NCBI RefSeq assembly: GCF_017591435.1
Contig: NC_059300.1
Span: 14,620,704 to 14,684,703 of the forward strand
Length of the DNA stretch: 64,000 nt
Reading direction: 5' to 3'
DNA from: Portunus trituberculatus
Lineage: Eukaryota > Arthropoda > Malacostraca > Decapoda > Portunidae
Shown here: piece after piece, positions 25,401 through 34,989 of the stretch
Layout of the letters: the number at the start of each line of letters is the position of its first letter
Numbering within the stretch: position 1 is the stretch's first letter
Translations under genes and position numbers: made by a program
Notes under the pieces: model-generated
Told to the model about the DNA's origin: nothing
Database searches by the model: none
The model's input: only the letters and a program-made list of their open reading frames with translations

Positions 25401-27045
25401 TTGACATATTTCCGTTCCTTACAAAAACAGTGTGTTTCCTTAGCATTTCTGTGTTTTGGTGGAAAAAGGCTAAAAACTGCTAAAATTCCACGTTTTTGTT
25501 AATTTTACTTTGGATTCTCTATACTAGCTTGTTTTCATCAATTTTATCGTTTTGAAACAAAACAATATGAAATGACGAATAAGCAAAATTTTCAATCGAG
25601 ATAGTTTTTTTTTCATAAAAAAAACTTAAAAACACATAAAAAGACGTTTTTAAGAAATATAGTCTTTTGCCTGCATTTCTGAGTTTGATGCATAAAACGC
25701 TAGAATACACTGAAAAAAACCCATTTTTGACATATTTCAGTTCCTTACACAAATAGTGTGTTTTGCCTGCATTTCTGAGTTTTGGTTCATAAAACGCTAG
25801 AATACACCAAAATAACCCCTTTTTGACATATTTCACTTCCTTTGACAAATAGTGTGTTTTTCCTGCAATTTGAGTTTTGTTGCATAAAACGCTGAAATAC
25901 ACCAAAATAACCCCTTTTTGACATATATCACTTCCTTAGACAAATAGTGTGTTTTGCCTGCAATTGTGAGTTTTGTTGCATAAAACGCTGGAATACACCA
26001 AAATAACCCCTTTTTTACCTATATCACTTCCTTAGGAAAATAGTGTGTTTTGCTTGCAATTATGAGTTTTGTTGCATAAAACGCTAGAACACACCAAAAT
26101 CACCCATTTTGACATATTTCCGTTCTTTACACAGTGTGTTTCCTTAGCATTTCTGTGTTTTGGTGGAAAAAGGCTAAAAACTGCTAAAATTCCACGTTTT
26201 TGTTAATTTTACTTTGGATTCTCTATACTAGCTTGTTTTCATCAATTTTATCGTTTTGAAACAAAACAATATGAAATGACGAATAAGCAAAATTTTCAAT
26301 CGAGATAGTTTTTTTTTCATAAAAACCTTAAAAACACATAAAAAAGACGTTTTTAAGAAATATAGTCTTTTGCCTGCATTTCTGAGTTTGATGCATAAAA
26401 CGCTAGAATACACTGAAAAAAACCCATTTTTGACATATTTCAGTTCCTTACACAAATAGTGTGTTTTGCCTGCATTTCTGAGTTTTGGTTCATAAAACGC
26501 TAGAATACACCAAAATAACCCCTTTTTGACATATTTCACTTCCTTTGACAAATAGTGTGTTTTTCCTGCAATTGTGAGATTTGTTGCATAAAACGCTGAA
26601 ATACACCAAAATAACCCCTTTTTGACATATATCACTTCCCTAGACAAATCGTGTGTTTTGCCTGCAATTGTGGGTTTTGTTGCATAAAACGCTGGAATAC
26701 ACCAAAATAACCCTTTTTTTACCTATATCACTTCCTTAGGAAAATAGTGTGTTTTGCTTGCAATTATGAGTTTTGTTGCATAAAACGCTAGAACACACCA
26801 AAATCACCCATTTTTGACATATTTCCGTTCCTTACAAAAACAGTGTGTTTCCTTAGCAGCTTGTTGATTGTGTTTTGACAAAGGACAATAGTTTTGAGAA
26901 AAAGGCTAAAACTGCTAAAATTCCACGCTTTATTTTAAAAGAAATATTAAAAGAAAAGTTAAAATAAATTTTGTTAATTTTACTTTGGATTCTCTATACT
27001 AGCTTGTTTTCATCAATTTTATCGTTTTGAAAAACAAAAGATATG
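7419..27045. repeat. Satellite array with a higher-order unit of about 704 bp
   Basis: A fixed marker, CATCAATTTTATCGTTTTGAA, is found (with point changes) 29 times, from 7426 to 27011. From 12252 to 26240 most intervals are 697-711 bp; exceptions are 732, 682 and 613. The left end is irregular: 463, 522, 510, 706, 711, 998, 916. The final interval is 771. Each 704-bp unit contains five close subunits of about 91-97 bp (core GCATAAAACGCT...AAAATAACCC...AATAGTGTGTTTTG) and three diverged ones of 74-95 bp, about eight in all. The DNA is AT-rich. Minus-strand frames of up to 185 codons, with a roughly 30-residue repeat (GKTHYLSKEVKYVKKGLFWC), arise because many subunits are near 90 bp. No transposase, TIR or gene was seen inside. 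Confidence 0.95.
26860..27045. repeat. Right edge of the satellite with an inserted tract
   Basis: The last unit is interrupted after TTTCCTTAGCA. About 30-60 bp of foreign sequence, including TATTTTAAAAGAAATATTAA, is inserted twice within it. Satellite sequence resumes and ends in CATCAATTTTATCGTTTTGA, the same part of the unit as at the left edge. From 27046 to 27520 the DNA is AT-rich with a T tract (27333-27352) and no gene. Confidence 0.7.
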
Positions 27046-27522
27046 ATTTATCTTATTATTCCTTTTAAGCACTGAATAGGTAAGGCAATTTCACTTAAAG
27101 AAAAGTATTTATTTATGGTTATTTATTTTTTGCAAGGAAGCTTACTAGTAATTTGAGTAAATACTAAGTTTCAGCAGGTCTACTGTTAAGGTCACTTGAG
27201 ATTTAGATCATGGAACCTAACCACTTTAAGGAATAAATTTCAGTAAAGTGTTCCTGTTTTAAGTTTGGAAGCAACAACATTGAAAGTTTTGTACTAGTGA
27301 TTAATATATTAAAGTGCCAGCCATTTCCTGCATTTTTTTTTTTTTTTTTTTGTGAAGTGGATGCATTTATTGCACACACTAATTATGATGCAGTGTCTAC
27401 CTCTGACAAATAATATTACTCCAACCACACATCTGAGTTACGTATGTTATGTGAAAACACGTTCTTTATAAATTATTTGTATTTGCAATTCATTAGCAAT
27501 AAGATTATATTATTCTTTCCAG

Positions 27523-27660
27523 ATGGTGGACCTCCTGCCAACCCTCCTCTCTCCCAGCACAATGAGTTAATCTTTGAGATTTTGGACCCTAAGAATGTCT
27601 CTATTCATGGGTGTACCAATAAGGCAAGCATCATTGAATGCACCTTCCTTAACAAAGGAT
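27523..27660 (+). pseudogene. Possible Myb/SANT-like accessory protein fragment of a Harbinger element
   Basis: An acceptor (TTCTTTCCAG, ending at 27522) opens a frame reading DGGPPANPPLSQHNELIFEI, then a stop at about 27660. The GGxPPxPLS motif is typical of the linker after the trihelix domain in Myb-like proteins encoded beside PIF/Harbinger transposases. The DNA-binding domain itself is not seen to the left, where the satellite begins. It is plausible only in combination with the downstream piece at 28055 and the transposase on the other strand. Confidence 0.4.
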
Positions 27661-28054
27661 AAGCCACTTGTAGATATAGCAATATTAGGCCATAATGTTG
27701 TCTCAAATGTCTGCAATCCAAAATACTCGTTTCCATTTAGTTTACAACTTAGAGTTAAACACAATGGTAAATTTGTAATCTAGTGTTGAGAAAAATTTTT
27801 TTTTTTTTTCTTTAACCAAACAGCTAAAACAGTAATAAGAAAAGAAAAAAAAAAAACTAATAAAGTTAACTTAATTCCTATCCCTTCTCCCCCCTCATAA
27901 ATATGGTGTTGTAGTGGGTGAATGTGTTAATGATAACAAGTCTTAGGGATTTACAGTTTCTTAGACATGGGCTTCCTTCAAACAGAATAGGATTTAAGTC
28001 AAACACATTGTACCCTTAGGTAGATTTACTGGTTTCTGTTACTTTTGTCCTTAG

Positions 28055-28430
28055 CAATAAAACCAAAAACATTATCAGCTTAGTTTCTGAAGTTAGAACT
28101 AATGATGCCACCAGTGTGCAGGTAGCAGATGATGCTGGGGAAGTGGCAGAGGCAGCCCAACAGAGAGAAGTGATGACCGAGGCAGTGGGTGTTGAGGAGG
28201 AGGCACCTGCCACACCACTTGCAGCACCAACAGGGGCCAGACTTGCCTGGTACATCACTGGTGTTTGTGGATGAGGAGGAGATCATCCACCTGCAGAAGA
28301 AAAGGAAGCTTGAGCTTGCACTCCTTTAAGAATCTATAATGGCTCAGGAAAGGAAGCAAGAAGCAGAACAGGCTAAGTACATGTACTACACACAAAAACT
28401 AGAGTACCAGAAACAAACAAATAAAAAATA
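28055..28430 (+). pseudogene. C-terminal part of a Harbinger Myb-like accessory protein
   Basis: After the acceptor CTTTTGTCCTTAG (ending 28054) an open frame runs through an acidic, Ala-rich segment (VADDAGEVAEAAQQREVMTE). At about 28240 it shifts to a frame reading SLVFVDEEEIIHLQKKRKLE, then a stop, then MAQERKQEAEQAKYMYY. This acidic linker followed by a Lys/Glu helix is the usual tail of Myb-like proteins of Harbinger elements. The frameshift and stop mark it as decayed. It is convergent with the transposase, as in intact elements. Confidence 0.5.
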
Positions 28431-28555
28431 GTAATAAAGATATAAATAATGTACTATTTGTTTTTGTTTGTAACCAATCAACCAAATATTAGTGTTAACA
28501 CAAAATTAACTGCAGTTTCTATATGCTCAACCTACAATCTACTTAATTCAGGTAT

Positions 28556-28903
<348 letters not shown>

Positions 28904-29269
28904 TACAGAACAATTGATAATGTAGTCAATGCCACACTCATAAAAATCAGTGAAAAAATAATTAAGAAAGAATCATTTAAGTTAGTTGTGAAAGTGTGTT
29001 AATTATTTTCTTAGATGTTGCTGAGATACACATTCATCATAACCCATTTAAATATTGTAAGGCTGAACAGTGGTACTGTGTTATCTGTGAAGAACTATAT
29101 CTTTTCAATAGTGGGTGACTGGCAAAGAGTGAGGCAAGGAAGATGAAATCACCAACATAACAGTGCACACACAACAAAATAAGACATATAAATATAAATA
29201 ACAAAGTGACAAAGGGGAAAAAACTTAAGAATGCTACTATAATCAGCATTATGGGTTGTGTTACTTACT

Positions 29270-31063
29270 TGAAGTGAAGTACAACAAATTCATCCCTGTA
29301 AAGGATTACTTCATGGTGACTTTGAACTTTCTGTGCTATGAGTCGCTCCTCATTGCCTCCATCCTCGGCTGCAGCAAGATGTTCTTCTTCCTCAGGAAGA
29401 ATGATGTTTCTTGCTTTGCAGATATTGTGCAGCAGTGCACAAACCTCTTCAATTTGGCAGACCTTGGATGGAGGACCAACTCGGATCTCACTGTGTAGCA
29501 CGTGAAAATGTCGCTTCAGCTGCCCGATGCCTCTCAACAATGCTGCGGTTTTCTTGTAGGCCCTGAAATTAATATAGATTTCAATCTTACAATGCAGTAC
29601 TTGAAATTGGTATGATGCATTAATTTAATTTCTGCAAATATTTAGATTGTCATGTATAAGGTTAAGTTAAGATTCATTGTATGATAATGATTTGTGACAT
29701 GATAGCTTAAACATTATGAAACATAAAAAAAAATCTCTAGTATAACATTGGTTAGGTTAATATATTCACATGAAAACTTAGAATAAAAAGAAGAAACTCT
29801 TAAATATTTGGAAATTTTCATGAAATTTACTTGTTGTATTGGTGATTCAACCAACACACTTTACATAATTATAGACCTCTGCAGGGTCTACATTTTACTT
29901 TATGGAGCATTTCTAGCCCCATTTTACCTTATCAGATATTAATGATACGTATACTTTTTGGGGGATCCAAAGGGGGCAAAGCTCCCCAGGTAGGAGGTTA
30001 CACAATGTTAAATTACTTTACCTTATCAGTTGTTCTGGTCAAGTTTCAAAATGTTAAGTTAGTCCTTAATGGGGGATGATGTCAACCCAATGAGGAGGTT
30101 ACAAAATGTTAGGTTAGGTTACTTCATCTTATGGAGAAATCCAGTAAGGTTGGAGGGAGGGTCAAGATTGTGTGAAACTGCAATAATATTTCAAAAATAC
30201 CTAATTCATTAATTTAGCACTTTATATTAGCTTATATGAAAAAGTGTAACTATGGGAGGTAAATAATTAGTTTTGGGATAATTAGATAACTTTTTATCTA
30301 AATTTTACTACTCAGTAGCTTACCTGTTATAAGAAGACTGTGCTCCAGGCTGTGGTCTGAGGTATGGAGTCAGTAGCCACTTCTTGCTGGGATAGTCACT
30401 ATCTCCCTGTAAGTGACACCCAGCTGGGACGATGCCGTTGTCAAATATCGTGCAGAGTCCACTTTGAACAAGTATTCTTGCATCGTGAACCGATCCCGGC
30501 CACTTTGCAACTACATCAATAATGTGGTATCAAGCATCAAACAAACTGCACGTTGATGCTGTAGTATCTCTTCCTGTTGACAAACTCTACCTTATACTCT
30601 CTAGGAGCCACAATCATTACATGCGTTCCATCAATGCCACCGATCACTTCAGGGAAGCCAGCAATCTGCAGAAACTCCTCCTTCCTCCACTGAGTTTCCA
30701 GTTGGATGACTAAAAATCTTATGAATTATGAGAGGATGGCATTGTATCACTGTATCACTGATGATCCTGCTGATGGTCTGTTGTGAGGGCCCCAAGTCAT
30801 CAGTGCTGCACTGCTGCATCTTTCCTATAGCGAGGTATCGCAGTGAAGATAACTTGCATCTTGGGGAGAGAGGCCTTGTTTCTTGCAGTTGGTCTCTTCA
30901 GCCTTTCCCGCACCAATTTGTCACGAAAATGATACCAGCAGGATCCTGCCAATACCTCTTCACCACCTCACGGTCATCTAGCTCATTCAGGACGTCCTTC
31001 CTCTCACGAAACGACCGTCTCTCTCGCAGGTGGTGCCTTGCGGTTCCTCTCGGGCGGCCATGT
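29270..31063 (-). pseudogene. HARBI1-like PIF/Harbinger transposase, decayed, two exons
   Basis: The 5' exon runs from an ATG near 31061 to a GTAAGC donor at 30323. It carries family features in order: RERRSFRERKDVLNELDD at the N terminus, a SSLRYLAIGKMQ helix, VIGGIDGTHV (first catalytic Asp), APREYKVEFVNRK, VVAKWPGSVHDARI (second Asp) and WLLTPYLRPQPGAQ. The next exon starts at 29562 after AATTTCAG and reads GIGQLKRHFHVLHSEIR and LLHNICKARNI, then ends at a GTAAGT donor near 29270. At least three frameshifts break the first exon. In the second, the expected catalytic Glu (VERGIG) lies in a different frame (RSIVER) from the flanking sequence. The element cannot make an active transposase. 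Intron 29563-30323 holds only AT-rich sequence with a short duplicated motif (AGGAGGTTACA) at about 29992 and 30095. Confidence 0.85.
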
Positions 31064-31074
31064 TTACTTTTAGG

Positions 31075-31256
31075 ATGAAATCTTAGGAGCGTGTCTTACT
31101 GCTAAAACACCTCGGGAGGTGTTTTAGCAGTAAGACGCATCTTTAGGGCTTAGGATGTCGTCTTAAGAATTTAAGACTCGAATTCCGCCATTTTTGTGAT
31201 TTAGGGCGACTTCTTACCGTTAGGACGTCATCTTAGTGTTTATAAGTACGGCCCGT
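31075..31256. mobile_element. Right terminal region of the Harbinger element with a long palindrome
   Basis: The end reads ...GTGTTTATAAGTACGGCCC. Its reverse, GGGCCGTACTTATAAACAC, looks like a Harbinger terminal inverted repeat. CTTAGG/CTTAAG motifs recur through the segment. At 31093-31136 lies a near-perfect palindrome with 21-base arms and a GG centre (arm core CTTACTGCTAAAACACCTC). The matching left terminus was not found near 27 kb. Confidence 0.5.
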
Positions 31257-31260
31257 CACA

Positions 31261-31640
31261 CGGTGGATTCTAACGGTCGTGTAGAGCTTGGTGGTTCCCT
31301 TTACCACTTTCCCTCTCCGGCAAGGGGTGGTGTACACCGGCAATGTCTGCAGACAACCGGCAGCGGAGGAAGGTTGAGGGGAAACATTACATCCACCAGT
31401 AACTCCATTAAAACTCCCACCAATTAATCTAACTTTTCCAAATACAAAAACATACACAAACAAAACACAGCACACTGACAGTTTTCATGCACCCTCTGCT
31501 CTGCAGACTGCGCCCTGAGTTGCTGGGGAGGTGTGGATTCTAGCGGTCGTGTAGAGCATGGTAGCTCCCGTTACCACTTTCCCTCCCCGGCAAGGGGTTG
31601 GTGTACACCGGCAATGTCTGCAGACAACCGGCAGCAGGAA
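31261..31640. repeat. Direct repeat of about 110 bp, two copies
   Basis: Copies at about 31261-31373 and 31530-31640 share GGATTCTA(A/G)CGGTCGTGTAG and the block ACCGGCAATGTCTGCAGACA. Their spacing is about 269 bp. They follow the Harbinger end and precede an AT array. I do not recognise the family. Confidence 0.8.
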
Positions 31641-31643
31641 ACT

Positions 31644-31790
<147 letters not shown>

Positions 31791-32076
31791 AAAGGAAAAA
31801 AATTACCCTTATCAGTTTGATAAAGAGCCACAGATTATTAATTATTGATTATGAATTATTGACTAAAGTAAGCCGCAAGGGTGAGCAAAAATTAAAAAAT
31901 TACTTAGCAAGACGGTTTGCCCGTCATCTTTACACTCCCACTTTATTTCCTTTCCCACTATTGCCCTCAACACTTCCCTTCCCACCAACTTTTACTCTTC
32001 ATAGTTTCACCCATCTTTTCTATCCCCCCCTTTCAACGCTCAACGCTCAACAACCCCTTATACCACTCATGCTTAA

Positions 32077-32586
32077 GCACAATGGACTTCCCGATATAAG
32101 GATTCCAACACAAGCTTTCGGAAACTTATACTCCCACACACAAAAATCGCCGAGAAGCCACCAGCCATCTCACAGGACGACGTTCTACCTTGCCACGAAG
32201 GCCCAGCGGAAGAGGTTCCGACCGTCGTTCATGAGGAGGAAGAAGAGGACGAGTTTATCGACGTAGAGGGCAGCGACTCCGACCAGCCACCTTCTCCTGT
32301 CGAGCCTCCACCAACAGACGAAGGCTGGACAACACAAAAGAAGAACTCTGCCCCCAAAACACCTGCTGCCGAAGATGAACCAACACCCCAGTCGAGCCAA
32401 CAGATTGAGAAGACTGAAGAACCTCACACCATTAATTACCTACTGAGAAAGAACACTGCCACCAGACATGAAAACACACAGCACAAAATAACTTTTTCAG
32501 ACATCATAAAAAAAGAAGGGATAAAAAGAGAATATGATAGACACAAAGAAGCCGACAGCCAACCAGAGCACAGTCGGCCAACTTGA
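32077..32586 (+). other. Open frame of 169 codons without an in-frame Met, product not recognised
   Basis: The frame begins after a stop at 32074 and runs to TGA at 32584. The composition is coherent: a Glu/Asp block (EEEEEDEFIDVEGSDSD), Pro-rich linkers (PPSPVEPPPTDEGW), then a basic half ending FSDIIKKEGIKREYDRHKEA. This resembles the N-terminal part of some retrotransposon ORF1 proteins, but no zinc knuckle is present. No ATG occurs in frame, so it would have to be a fragment or an internal exon. I assign no function. Confidence 0.35.
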
Positions 32587-33089
32587 CTGCCGTGGAGGAC
32601 TCGCTACGTAGACGTCCTCTCCACTCCTGACACCACCGACACTGCAAGACCTTGCCTCTCCTGCCCACCGGCTCAACGATGCTGCACCACCTCTACAGAA
32701 GAAGACCAGCTCACCAGCTCACCACGGCACATCATCATCTTGCGCCTGGGTCAAGCCCCAGCGACTTTACTCTCCAATTAAAGCTCCCTTCTTATCACCC
32801 ACCTATTCTTCCCCTATCCCCATTTCCCCCCTCCGCCTTTTCTATCTACATTCGATTCGATTCGATTCGCTAGAGATGGAGTAGGACGGATCTCCGCTGC
32901 TGCTCCCGTGGCCGGGAGGATCGGGTTTCAGCCAATCAGCAGCCAGCCTGCCCCGCCTCACTTTGAGCCCCGCAGTCATCACTCTCCAGTGTGAGCTGGT
33001 ACGGGGAAGGTCTCCGTGCTCCACTCACAGTCCGGGAGCGGAGCTTTCGGCCAGGCAGCTGCTGGCTGCAAACTTCTGTCACTCATCTT

Positions 33090-33435
33090 CCAGCCAGTTA
33101 GTGGCGTGCAGGGCATGCAGAAGGTGATGTGTTTGTACAGTATTGTGCATTGTTGTGTATAGAGTGTATACTTTGGCAATGTAGTGTTGTGTTTTTCTTC
33201 GCAGTGCCATCCCATTTAGCGACGTGCTGTGCGTGCAGAAGGTGATGTGTTTGTGCAGTGCAGTGTAGTGTTGCGTAAAAAGTGTATTCAGTGGCAGTGT
33301 AGTGTTGTGTTTGTGCAGTACCAGCCCAGTTAGCGACGTGCAGTGCTTGCTGTAAGGGGATGTGCTTGTGCAGTGTAGTGCAATGTTGTGTATAGAATGT
33401 ATACAGTGGCAGTGTAGTGTTGTGTTTTTGCGCAG
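33090..33435 (+). repeat. Tandem repeat of about 115 bp, three copies, upstream of the LINE ORF1
   Basis: Copies begin at about 33091, 33207 and 33321. Each starts with CCAGTTAG(T/C)G(G/A)CGTGC-like sequence, followed by GATGTGTTTG and AGTGTAGTGTTGTGTTT. They lie in the probable 5' untranslated/promoter region of the LINE, which may begin near 32870. A minus-strand open frame of 180 codons over this block reflects the repeat and not a gene. Confidence 0.75.
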
Positions 33436-33810
33436 GCTGGTTTTTTTTTTTTCCGTTGTCGTTTTACAAAGTGAGAGTTCAGTGCAGTGTTTTTCTATGT
33501 CTATGTGGTGAACTACATGGGCCATGGTGTGGAGTGAAGTGTTTTTATTTTTTGTATGTGTGTGTTTTACTGGGTCCATGTGGTGAACGACATGAGCCAA
33601 GTGAAAATAAAGCACCCGCACCTCACGAATGTAGGGGTTAGGAGGGCTCTACTGGGCATCCTGTCACCAGCAGTGATGGTCATGAAAGCCATTCCAGTCA
33701 GTGATGGTATTGTGATCCTCACACACACACACACACAGACAGGGATGCTGACGCCATTTTTCAGATGACATCCCTGATCATATGGCTGCGGAAGGATTCA
33801 CCCCAAGATA

Positions 33811-34900
33811 ATGTCCCAGCGAACAATTATCTGCTTTGGTCTGGACGAACTAGTGTACAGGAACCCAGCTGAGACCATTGCCGAAGAGGTGGGACTCCGC
33901 CATGGTTGGGCCAAGGTGGACAGCGTGTACAAGTTTCCACGCTCCTCCACCGTCAAGATTATCTTCAAAGACGCTGACATGGCCAAGAGAACACTTCTGG
34001 AAGTGCTCAATCTCTTCCATATTCATATCCCGGGCTACCAGACAAGGCAAGAGGATTTCATCCTGCTTCTGACCTGCAACAAATGCAACGTGGTGGAGGA
34101 ACACCCAACTAGCAGTTGCCCCCGGCCAGCAGGCTACGTGCGGTGCTCCGAGTGCAGTAGCGAGGAGCACTCCTACAAGAACTGCACTGCTACGGTTAAG
34201 AAATGCCTCAACTGTGGTGGAGACCACAGTGCCTGGCCATGCAGTGTCCCCGTCGTAAGGAGGCCCTCAAGAAGAAAGAGGAGGTTGCTAGACAGGCTCA
34301 GGTGCGGCCTGGTGTTTCCTTCGCTCAGGCTGCACAAGTGGCGCTGGCCCCTGCTCCATCTGGACCTGCTACACCTAACCTCTCCAAGTCCCTGTCTGGC
34401 CTATTATGTGTTTTTAACGCACAAATGGCCAACATGTATAACCCAGCCTGGCCGCGAATGGGCTCCCAGACGTAAAATTGCTTCCCCCACCACCCATACA
34501 GGCCCCAGAGGGAATCATGAAGGCTATCTCTGGAGCCTTTACACAACTCAGCCAACCCACGAAGACTGACGCCGCTGCCTATGCCTCAGGGTCTGCTGCC
34601 ACTGCCGGTCTGGACGTCACCACCTCTGTGGCTTCTTCCTTTCCCTCCCCATCTAGCAGTGAAGATGAGGATAACTCGGACCGTGAAGAAGAGCATAACA
34701 GCATCCAATTTGGCTTTGTTGCAAAGCGCAAAAGAAGGCTTCCATGTTCTCGCAGCAAGTTCGACCAGAGCATACGCCTAAAAAGCTTGATCCTCAGCCA
34801 TACCGGCCCAAGAGAAATAGGAAATATGGTCCTGGAATTCGTCAGGGAGAACCTGGCCTCACTGAATTCCTGGATTGTCTTCTCGAATGAGGACTACTAG
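33811..34900 (+). pseudogene. Jockey-like LINE ORF1 (RNA-binding, zinc-knuckle protein) with one frameshift
   Basis: ORF1 proteins of this group bind LINE RNA and form the retrotransposition particle. The frame starts MSQRTIICFGLDEL. It carries three successive CCHC knuckles: CNKCNVVEEHPTSSC (C-x2-C-x5-H-x4-C), CSECSSEEHSYKNC (x2, x4, x4) and CLNCGGDHSAWPC (x2, x3, x4). Just at the third knuckle (about 34225-34245) the frame moves by one base. The continuation reads RRKEALKKKEEVARQAQ with a typical Lys-rich helix, and a second shift near 34475 leads to the Ser/Asp/Glu-rich tail (SSFPSPSSSEDEDNSDREEE) that ends at the stop at 34898-34900. The breaks make it non-functional as read. It precedes ORF2 by about 90 bp on the same strand. 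Confidence 0.85.
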
Positions 34901-34989
34901 AGAGTCAGGTGCCACCCCCATCAACTCATAGGAGACGTGCTTGTTGGCAAACTACCTTCTGCACGTGAGTAATGCCATGACTATGAGTA

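Noticed and set aside
7419..27045. CRISPR-like regularly spaced repeats
   Set aside because: The repeats are directly adjacent, of 74-97 bp, and the sequence between cores is itself repeated. There are no unique spacers, and the DNA is eukaryotic.
7419..27045. CENP-B boxes in the satellite bound by the Tigger-type proteins nearby
   Set aside because: No TTCG-n4-A-n2-CGGG-like motif was seen in the subunits read, so no link is claimed.
30100..30125. TTAGG arthropod telomere repeat
   Set aside because: Only two adjacent units of TTAGG are present, within a short duplicated intronic motif. That is too few to indicate telomeric DNA.
33079..33621. Minus-strand His/Thr-rich 180-residue protein
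   Set aside because: It follows the 115-bp tandem repeat in the LINE leader, and its composition reflects repeated GTGTTG motifs.
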